DNA of 64,000 nt from Chlorophyllum brunneum. Its lineage: Eukaryota > Basidiomycota > Agaricomycetes > Agaricales > Agaricaceae. The translations under genes were made by a program, and so were the position numbers. The first letter of the stretch is position 1; the number at the start of each line of letters is the position of its first letter. Location of the stretch: NCBI GenBank assembly GCA_963576785.1, contig OY756147.1, forward strand, positions 1,736,001 through 1,800,000, written 5' to 3'. Below, one piece after another: positions 22,281-30,314 of the stretch. Under the pieces are notes generated by a model. The model had not been told where the DNA came from. It did no database searches and saw only the letters and a program-made list of their open reading frames with translations.

Positions 22281-23879
22281 TCACCTGTCAGTGGTCTTGT
22301 TCTTCTGAGTAAGAGAGTATCTCTTACTCTGGAAATGCTCCATCGGAGGGGAGGCCCGAGGAAGAGGAGGGAATTCCTCTTCATAGGTCCTTACAGCCGG
22401 AGCTACTATTTCCTCTCGAGGAGGAAGGTAGAATGGCTGAACCTCTCCAGGTTCAAGCGAGTCACCCCGGGTGACAGAGTCCATGCTTGGGATCCTCGTG
22501 TGTCCCTCACAGGTACAACCTGGGGGGTGACCAGAAGGAACTGAAGGTGCACCGGGAGGTGTCACCAATCGTCTTGGTTGGGCGTGGGGATGAGAGATCT
22601 TATGCATTTGTCGATCATAATGATCGAGGGCACGTTTCTTCACCATTTGCATGGGCGAAGGACCAGTGACGCGGTCACGCCAGGTGGTCACCTGTTGGAT
22701 CCGCAGTGAGTTTTCGAGCAGGGCGGTGAAACATAAGTTTTGTGCTTCAGCACACACCTTTTTCTCGAGCTCAGTACAAGCATTCTCTCGTGCCTGCTGG
22801 ACCTTCTTGGGATTAACCCAAGTAAGAGGTTTTGGTCTCTTACTCACTAGTACACGAGTGGTTGGAGGAGCGGGAGCAGGAACAGGTCGAAGCGCATCCA
22901 TGCGCCTCATCAGATCGAAGGGGGTCATCCCCGGACCAGTGAAGCGACGGACCACTGGTTCCGTGGCAGTGGCAAAGCCCGTCATGGCTTCCACCATGTG
23001 GGCCTGGGGTTTACCCTGGCGCTTTTTGGGCTTCTTCTTTTTCTTCTGGACGTTAATCCAGGTAGGAGTAGGAGGAGAAGGCTGAGGGGGCTGCCCACTC
23101 GGATTGGCAGAGTGGCGAGGACCTCTCGCAGACTGGGCCCTGGTATCGCCTCCAGAGTAGAAGCAGTTCCAGGGTGGTCCAGGGCAAGTCCTGGGTAAGT
23201 TGCCCTGAGGGCGAGCTTGGTAGTTGGTGGTGGCAGCAAAAGAGGCTTGTTGGTTAGACATGTTAGGTCTTGACCCTTCACGTCTTGACCACTCAGCATT
23301 TATAGCCTGCTGAACTACCTCCCAGGTCATATCTACAATATCGTGATTATTCGCCAATGTTGTTTGTGCCACAGCATTCCAATCCGGTGGTAATGCATTC
23401 AAAGCAATCATTGCACCAAGAACTTCTGGCAATCTTACTTTAGCTGTTTCTAATTGAGAAGCCATTGTTCTCAATTCAGCTAGATCCATTGCTAGATCTT
23501 GATTCCCTGAAATGCGCTTTCGCAACATTCTTTGGAGGATTGAATATACCGCGGCAGGAGAAGGTGTCCCAAAGCGGGTTTTCAAATCATTCCAGAGAAA
23601 TCCAGGAGCATCATGCCCATGGAGTAACAGGGAATCAGGTAAGGTGCCATTAATAACAGCCAATACCTGACCTCTCAATTGTTCTCTCCTTCTATCCTCC
23701 TCTGTTAAAGCGGCAGGATTTTTAGGAGAGAGATCCTGGTTTGTCACAGTCCATCCAGACTGGTCAGAACCAGTGACAGAAATGAGGGTTAGGGCATCCT
23801 GAAGCCTTCTAGACCAGAACGCATAGTTCTTTGGCCCATTGAGCTTAGGTAAACCAGCGATGATATTATTTGTAGACAT
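22281..23879 (-). CDS. copia Gag (copy 2)
   Basis: 532 residues from ATG at 23879. The N-terminus (LNGPKNYAFWSRRLQDAL, then FLWNDLKTRFGTPSPAAVY and LPPDWNAVAQTTLANN) is typical of the copia UBN2/gag-polypeptide domain. The C-terminal half is proline-rich with the lysine patch QKKKKKPKKRQ and no visible zinc knuckle. It ends in TGA at 22281-22283; the next coding segment begins 15 nt on in the same frame. This is the only long intact frame of the element. Confidence 0.92.
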   Translation of the reverse strand: MSTNNIIAGLPKLNGPKNYAFWSRRLQDALTLISVTGSDQSGWTVTNQDLSPKNPAALTEEDRRREQLRGQVLAVINGTLPDSLLLHGHDAPGFLWNDLKTRFGTPSPAAVYSILQRMLRKRISGNQDLAMDLAELRTMASQLETAKVRLPEVLGAMIALNALPPDWNAVAQTTLANNHDIVDMTWEVVQQAINAEWSRREGSRPNMSNQQASFAATTNYQARPQGNLPRTCPGPPWNCFYSGGDTRAQSARGPRHSANPSGQPPQPSPPTPTWINVQKKKKKPKKRQGKPQAHMVEAMTGFATATEPVVRRFTGPGMTPFDLMRRMDALRPVPAPAPPTTRVLVSKRPKPLTWVNPKKVQQARENACTELEKKVCAEAQNLCFTALLENSLRIQQVTTWRDRVTGPSPMQMVKKRALDHYDRQMHKISHPHAQPRRLVTPPGAPSVPSGHPPGCTCEGHTRIPSMDSVTRGDSLEPGEVQPFYLPPREEIVAPAVRTYEEEFPPLPRASPPMEHFQSKRYSLTQKNKTTDR

Positions 23880-24024
23880 AATATCTTCATCGAGTGTATT
23901 TCTTTCTAGAAGAAAATTCTCGTATCAGCAATGATCAAATACTAGGATAACTCTGTAAGGTAAAGCCCTATCATCCTATCTCGGTTTAGAGGGGATGATA
24001 ATGGTTTAACCATCGGTAAGACTA

Positions 24025-24039
24025 CCGGGGCCTATAACC
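24025..24039 (-). other. putative primer binding site of copia copy 2
   Basis: Read on minus, directly after the 5' LTR comes GGTTATAGGCCCCGG. Drosophila copia and yeast Ty5 prime from an internal, anticodon-arm part of initiator tRNA-Met and have GGTTATGGGCCC and GGTTATGAGCCC here (from memory). The match is close, with changes at the anticodon and neighbouring base. A normal 3'-end site beginning TGG is absent at this position. Confidence 0.6.
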
Positions 24040-24214
24040 TGTTGAGGAAACAACCGTAACGAGTTGTTTGCTGGGGGCAGCAGTAAACGCAGTGGGAGAG
24101 AATGTAGGGTCTACTCACCGAGATAATAAGCTTCTATCTGATACCTATAGAAAGGTAATTCGGATAGACAGATATTATTGATGAAGCGGTTAACGTCAGA
24201 GGAGTAGAGGTCAA
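24040..24214 (-). repeat. 5' LTR of copia copy 2, left part
   Basis: First 175 bp (plus coordinates) of the minus-oriented 5' LTR. It is interrupted after gtcaa by a plus-oriented solo LTR and resumes at 24792-25188; together the pieces make 572 bp. Confidence 0.95.
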
Positions 24215-24786
24215 TGTTGAAGTTTCGGACATATTCTAGAAATAGACTATGAAGTCATTATGATAATAATAGACTGATCCATTACTTTCCAGTAACTTCA
24301 TTCCGTAGTAACTTCCTATGAGTTGCTCTGCATACGATAAGAGTCATAAGTACTTGATAGATTATTCTACATAGTACCAATGACTAGATACTATGTTTCG
24401 CAGTACTCCGCAGGCACTACACCGCAGTTAAAGAGAGTCATAAGGAACAATCCATGCAATGCTAGTATTTTATGTAGTATGACTCGTCTATGTTACAATA
24501 TGTATATAAACCCCATGTAGCAGACCTAAGTTCTGCATCTTGTTCAATCGAACAACTTCTTCATCATTGCCTATCTCTTTGAGTACAACACCTCAATTGA
24601 TTTAATCGACTTCGACCTCTACTTAACTGACATTAACCGCTTCATCAATAATATCTGTCTATCTGAACTACCTTACTACAGGTATCAGATAGAAGCTTAT
24701 TATCTCAGTGAGTAGACCCTACATTCTCTCCCACTGCGTTTACTGCTGCCCCCAGCAAACAACTCGTTATGGTTGTTTCCTCAACA
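24215..24786 (+). mobile_element. nested solo LTR inside the 5' LTR of copy 2
   Basis: A complete 572-bp LTR (TGTTGA to TCAACA) of the same family in plus orientation, flanked by the 5-bp target duplication GTCAA (24210-24214 and 24787-24791). It has no internal region, so the internal part was lost by LTR-LTR recombination. It differs from the other LTRs at many transitions. Confidence 0.95.
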
Positions 24787-24791
24787 GTCAA

Positions 24792-25188
24792 AGTCAATTA
24801 AATCGATGGAGGTGTTGTACTCAAAGAGATAGGCAATGATGAAGAAGTTGTTCAATTGAACAAGATGCAGAACTAGGTCTGCTACATGGGGTTTATATAC
24901 ATATTGTAACATAGGCGAGTCATACTACATAAAATACTAGTATTGCATGGATTGTTCCTTATGACTCCCTTTAACTGCGGCGTAGTGCCTGCGAAGTACT
25001 GTGGAACATAGTATCTAGTCATTGGTACTATGTAGAATAATCTATCAAGTACTTATGACTCTCATCATATGCAGAGCAACTTATTTAGAAGTTACTACGG
25101 AATGAAGTTACTGGAAAGTAACGGATCAGTCTATTATTAACATAATGACTTCATAGTCTATTTCTAGAATATGTCCGAAACTTCAACA
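24792..25188 (-). repeat. 5' LTR of copia copy 2, right part
   Basis: Remaining 397 bp of the 5' LTR. It ends at cttcaaca and is followed by the target duplication ACGAC. Confidence 0.95.
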
Positions 25189-25395
25189 ACGACGAACCAC
25201 GTATGTCTGTTCTCGACTCCTAAATTAAGTAGTGGTATGGGTGGGTGGGTAATTAAGTGATGTGTAGAGGTCTGAAGTGTGGTGCTATGAAGAGGGGAAA
25301 AGTAGAGTAGTAAAGGATCGACTGGTACGTGATCACGTGGCTTCGAGAACATACATCTGACTCCTTCCGTCGTCAGATGTGTCCCAACCTTTGTC
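25189..25395 (-). repeat. repeat arm R, right part
   Basis: Inverted counterpart of 13440-13660 (gaaccacgta.gtctgttctcga, gtgatgtgtagaggtctg, gtgg.ttcga, cgtcgtcag.tgtgtcc). It completes the site into which copia copy 2 inserted. Confidence 0.75.
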
Positions 25396-25589
25396 CGACT
25401 GTGGCAACAGAAGAAACCACCACGGAAACCGTATATGCCACAAAGGGGATCAAATTCGATGGTGTCGAACCCGGCTATGGGGAAATTTTATCTACGCCAA
25501 ATTCTTGGTCAAAGTCAGAAGGCATTTTTGCCAACAACGTTTCATCCGTGTTGTGACTTTCGGCTATTGTTTTGATTAGCTGGGTACGC

Positions 25590-25745
25590 AAAAACTCTGC
25601 ATCGTAATCGATGAAAACAGTCATGTCACGGAGGTAGAGACGTACCCTTGTGCGCAGATTCTCCCTCCAATACTTCCAGTCCACGAAATGAATTTCCCTT
25701 CCTAAATATCTCTCTTTCCTCCCTGCGACACCTATAATTAAGAGC
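25590..25745 (-). pseudogene. LRR-gene tail fragment 3 (short, diverged)
   Basis: On minus, IHFVDWKYWRENLRTRVR lines up at DNA level with the LRR-gene exon at 30885-30960 (cttcctgaatatctctccttcctc against cttcctaaatatctctctttcctc, and cgcat/cgcag positions). Only this exon is recognisable. It lies upstream of membrane copy B as fragment 1 does for copy A. The local frame 25750-25475 is open for 91 codons but has no recognised product. Confidence 0.6.
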
Positions 25746-25841
25746 TTCATATAGTCATAAAGATAGATGCGACCGAAGCCGCTGGAAACTAGCTATGGCA
25801 TATATCTACTTTTTATGAAAAGATAGCTACTTATCAAGCCA

Positions 25842-27137
25842 TCATTCCTCGGAGCCAAAATCGACCTTCAATGTGTCCTCTGTAACTCCGGGTCGTACTT
25901 CTGCGGTACGGTGTTCGGAAACCCTCTTCCGGGGTGGTACATCGTGCAGCTCAAAGCAGGTAGCAGATTCATAATCTTGGGACTTTGGAATGGGTTGTCT
26001 CGGTTCACCAGTATCGAAAACGAAATCGTGGGTGTAAGAACGAGTAGCGAAGTTGACTTCGGGAGTGGGAGCTGAATGCACCTCGTTCTCTGCTCCACTT
26101 TGTAACTTCAGATTGCGAAAAACGCGGCAAGCCATTGACGCCGTGAGAGCTATGAAGGGAAAGCTCAGCATAGGTCGGTAGGTTGCAGGGATGGCGGGGA
26201 GAAGGATAAGAAATGCGAGTGGAATACTGAGACATGTGGTGATGCTGGAAGGAAACCGCAGTTCAAATTGGTGCTACCACAAACCAAGGGAAATACTCAC
26301 AGATAATACTGCTGTCCTCCCTGGAGCACCGCTCGTGAGATTCGGGGAAGCGCTCGTCCAGAAACAATCGTATCCCAGGTGACTCCAATACTGGGATCAG
26401 CATGGGAAGTCGCCACCTTGTATGAAATTGCCAGGAAAATGGTCGTGTCGAAGAAGGCTACCATGAATCCCGTTGCAGATATGTAGGGTTGCACCTCAGT
26501 ATACGTGCAGTATTTGGTGCCAGGTATGTGTCCCAACTCAGCCCCGTAAATGGCGGTAGTCATAAATCCGTTTTCGGTAAGCCATAAGACGAAGAAGAAG
26601 CTTTGTACCCAACGATTGCTCGCATAGACAGCACGTAGGCGTTGGAGGAAGAGGAAGGAGGATGTGAGGTTTGCAAAACAACAAATTATACCCATCCCTA
26701 GGTTAACCACACCGTGACAGTCTTCCACCGGAACAGCTGACGAGGGGCGTAGGAATTACGAAGTCCCTGTGAGATAAAGCGGAAACCTACTTTGTCGGAT
26801 TATTGAAAGCACGACGAAAATTGTTGCGAAGATCCTAGAGACGTCATTGAACCACGAATATTAGTGGTTGCAACTATAACTTACCTCGTGGACATAAAGC
26901 ATAGTGACACAAGGCGGAAAGGACTCTGCCGTACAATCCGAATATCATCTGGGATATATAGGAAAATATCCCATGCTATTACCTGTGGAATAAAACCATC
27001 GGTACGCAAGGAAATCGAAAAACTGTGGAACTCACACCGAGGGTCGCAATTGTCACATTTCTCGCTACTTCAAACTGTGCTGCTACAGTTGGCGGAAGGT
27101 GGTTTAGATATGTATCAGGATTAAGAGGGGCGGACAT
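25842..27137 (-). CDS. seven-helix membrane protein, copy B
   Basis: Start ATG at 27137 (MSAPLNPDTYLNHLPPTVAAQ). An intron follows IATL, then exons with IAWDIFLYIPDDIRIV and IFATIFVVLSIIRQ, then the long exon 26728-26297 (identical in translation to copy A), then an intron after GQQYYL and a last exon to the stop at 25842. Its tail is intact (RSYTHDFVFDTGEPRQP and PKSQDYESATCFEL). The cytoplasmic-looking C-terminus is polar. Its function is unknown; the family is expanded in basidiomycetes. This and copy C appear to be the intact members here. Confidence 0.75.
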
Positions 27138-28308
27138 GAACAGGGTCAAGTGGACTCAATAGCCACCCAAGTGTCTTTTAACAGTTCCTAAAACCAAATT
27201 TAGCACAGATAGGATAATCCAATCATGCGACATGATGAGTATTGTATTGATACTCCAACTGGTCCACGCTCTAGAAAACCGTTGAGACGAATTAGTACAG
27301 ATGGCTTGTAACCCTTAAGTATGTTCCTTACTACAGGTTCAAAACCACCGCACCCAAAAGGCCGAGAGGCAGGAAAGCCCACGAAACTGGACCCTAGGAC
27401 GGAGCCGTGATGTGATTAGCGTTGGCCGGGGCCAGAGTCTCCACCAACTTTTGACAGGTTCACGAGGTCCTTAGTAACATGATTAGGTGCGATGTGATAG
27501 AAGACAAGGACCCGGAACAAAAATAGGTGGCTTGAAACGGACCTGGTCCTGCTCGCTGGTACGTGATTTACGATGATGCGATGTCAAGCCGAGCTCCGTG
27601 TTAGGGCTTGAACCCACAGGTACTGATGGTAACCCGTACTCGTACCCGTGAAACCCGCTACCCGTAAGTGTGGGTACGAGTTCTAGCGGGTGCAGGTAAG
27701 GGTTTTCTAAAATCCACCCGGAGGTTACCTGCGCATCTTAGAATTTGTGAGACGAGTGAATTAATGGAAAGGTCAACAAGATATTCAATCTGCATGGATG
27801 CCGGTGAGACTATAAGATTTGAGATAAGTACCAATTTACGAGATCATTGAGCTAGATGTAATAATAATTACAGTATGGCACGCGATCATCGCTTCGAGTA
27901 GCGAAATGATCAACAGTCAGGCCTCAGGAGTCGTAGTCAACGAGGGGTGATCATGTTATGGGAGTGGAGAGGTATCCCTGAATTTCCGGGCAGACTCCCC
28001 CCCAGGTCTTCCAAATGCATTTCCTTCCCCGCTTCTTCCTCCGGCCAGTTCCGTAGGACCTGGTGCAAGCCGTCATTGAGAGCTTCACATTCGACATTCG
28101 TAAGGGTAGATGCGACTGAGGCTATGGGACTTAGTTACAGTGTATGCCTGCTTGGTGTATAAAAATAGCTGCTCATCACTCCTTGGAGTGTGAATCGACC
28201 TTCAGCCGATCCTTCGTAACTTCGGCACGTACCCCCATCGGAAAAACAAGGTATGGAAGGAGAGATCGGCAGCATGATCTCCATGGTACGCGGTTCAGAG
28301 TTCCTCCT
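27138..28308. other. spacer between membrane copies B and C
   Basis: The first part repeats the upstream flank of the membrane genes. At 27629-27735 there is a patch of ACCCGTAC/GGGTACG motifs with an inverted pair (ACTCGTACCC and GGGTACGAGT) and flanking GGTAACC/GGTTACC. The last ~250 bp match the 3' flanks of copies A and B (gctatggga, atcgacctt). No gene is seen. Confidence 0.55.
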
Positions 28309-29508
28309 CTAGGATAACTCAAAGCGGGTAGTCGATGCATAATCCTGGGACTTTGGAATGGGTTGCCTCATCTCATCAGTATCTAAAATGAACCTTTGGT
28401 TGTAGGAACGAGCAGCGGAGTTGGCGTCGGAAATGGTGAAGGAATACGTCTCATTCTCTGCTTGACTTTGTAACCTCAGGTTACGCAAAACACGACAGGC
28501 CATTGACGCGGTGAGAGGTATGAAGGGGAAGTTTAGTATGAGGTGATATATTGGAGGAATAGTGGGGAGAAGAATGAGAAATACGAGCGGAATACTGAGA
28601 CAGGTAGTTATGCTACAAAGCAATTGCTGTTCGAATTGATGGTGTACCACGAGGCAAGGGAAATACTCACAGATAGTACTGTTGTCCTCCCTGGAGCACT
28701 GCTCGTGAAATTCGGGGAAGCGCTCGTCCAGAGACGATGGTATCCCAGGCAATTACAACACTGGGATCAGCATGGGAAGTCGCTACCTTGTATGAAATGG
28801 CTAAGAAAACGGTCGTGTCGAAGAAGGCTATCGTGAATACCGCTGCGGACATGTAGTGTTGCACCTCGGTATATATGTAGTATTTGGTCCCGGGTATGTG
28901 TCCCCACTGAGCCGCATAAATAGTGGTAGCCACGAAACCGTTTGAAGTAAGCCACAAGATGAAGAAGAAGCAGTGCACCCAACGATAGCTTGCACAGACG
29001 GCACGTAGGCGTTGGAGGAAGAGGAAGGAGGATGTCGGGTTTGTTAATAGAGAAGCTACACCCATCCCTCTGGTAAAGTAACCGTCGCAGTCTGCCATCG
29101 GAACGCTGAAGATGGACATAGGAATTACGAAATTCCAGAGAATTCAAGCAGAAATATACTCTGTCGTATCACCGAAATCACGACGAAAGCTGCGGCAAAG
29201 ATCCTAGACTGCATTGAGAGACCTTCAGTATTATCAGTTGAAACTATGGGCTGACCTCGTGGATATAAAGCACATTGACACAAATCGAAAAGGTCTTTGA
29301 CGTACAATCCGAATGTCATCTAAGATATACAAGAAAATATCCCATACAATTCCCTGTGGAATAAAACCATCGGTACGCAACGAAATTGAAAAACTGTGGA
29401 ACTCACACCAAGGGTCGCAATTGTCACATTTCTTGCTACTTCAAACTGTGCCACTACAGCTGGCGTAAGGTGATTTGAATATATATCGGGATTGGGAGGG
29501 GTGGACAT
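28309..29508 (-). CDS. seven-helix membrane protein, copy C
   Basis: The start is taken at 29508 (MSTPPNPDIYSNHLTPAVVAQ), matching the starts of A and B; an in-frame ATG lies 12 nt further up. Later exons encode IVWDIFLYILDDIRIV, a short IFAAAFVVISVIRQ exon, the long exon 29119-28667 (LLTNPTSSFLFLQRLRAVCA, then YYIYTEVQHYMSAAVFTIAF, ending GQQYYL) and the last exon with SITTCLSIPLVFLILLP to the stop at 28309. About 325 residues, roughly seven hydrophobic helices. It is the more diverged member and keeps the ancestral position next to the LRR gene. Confidence 0.78.
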
Positions 29509-29520
29509 GAACAGGGCCAA

Positions 29521-30164
29521 GCAGACTCAATAATCACCCAAGGGTCCATTTTAACGGTTCAGAAGACCGACGATCAGCACAGGTCTGCGCCGTGACGAGT
29601 AAGATATTGATACTCCACCTAACAATGCTGGTGTTGAGGCGAATTAATTCCGATGACCTATAACCCCTAAATATGTATGTTCTTTACTCCAGCTTCAAAA
29701 TAATCGCAACGAAAGACCCAACATGTAGCAAAGCATAGGCTGAAGACTATCGTCAATGCAACTCTCAACACTGCACCGCTCCCAACACTTTCTGCATTCA
29801 CATCATGATGGACACCGCATCGATGTGAGATGATTTTGAGCCTGTGAGCCTTGGCACCTATTTATAATTGATAACAATATTCGCCTCTGGGCAGACAGGA
29901 TCGTGACTGACGTTGTGCCACTGAACACCGCTGTGGTGTATCTATTTACTGGACTTTTAGAACCGTATTATCACGACGGGGTCATCATTCCTTGATTACG
30001 ACGATGTCGCCACCAAGCCAAGCTCCAGGCTAATTTTACCATGAGCTCCATACCAATTTACTATATAGCTGTACGCAATGTGATAATTACATTACGACGT
30101 CATCATATACTTCTCATGGCATCATTTCAGAGTACTTTCCACCAGCATTCACCATTCCATATTA
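29521..30164. other. intergenic, no gene seen
   Basis: Upstream region of membrane copy C and downstream region of the LRR gene. Parts recur at 9252-9960. No coding signal. Confidence 0.6.
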
Positions 30165-30314
30165 CATATTGCACAAAAGTAGGGAAAGATGTAGATACCG
30201 CAGAATTACTTAAAAATATTAGTTGCTACTAAAAATGATATATCCTGACTTCAAACCAAAAACTACTTGTCCATCACAAACCTTTTCCTCCTCCCAATTC
30301 CCCTCCTCCTCCTT

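Larger units (their letters stand above)
16655..25188 (-). mobile_element. Ty1/copia LTR retrotransposon, copy 2, full length
   Basis: The element is bounded by 572-bp LTRs (16655-17226 and 24040-25188, the latter split by a nested solo LTR) and flanked by the target duplication ACGAC (16650-16654 and 25189-25193). Removing the 577-bp nested insertion gives an element of 7957 bp. Gene order on the minus strand is gag, protease, integrase, RT, RNase H. The coding region carries the same stops and frameshift as copy 1, so it is not autonomous now. Confidence 0.97.

Noticed and set aside
22083..22544. 153-codon plus-strand frame across the gag/pol junction of copy 2
   Set aside because: It is antisense to coding sequence and its counterpart in copy 1 is equally open; no sign of independent selection.
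27600..27660. gggcttgaaccca as the T arm of a tRNA
   Set aside because: No matching acceptor, D or anticodon arms on either strand.
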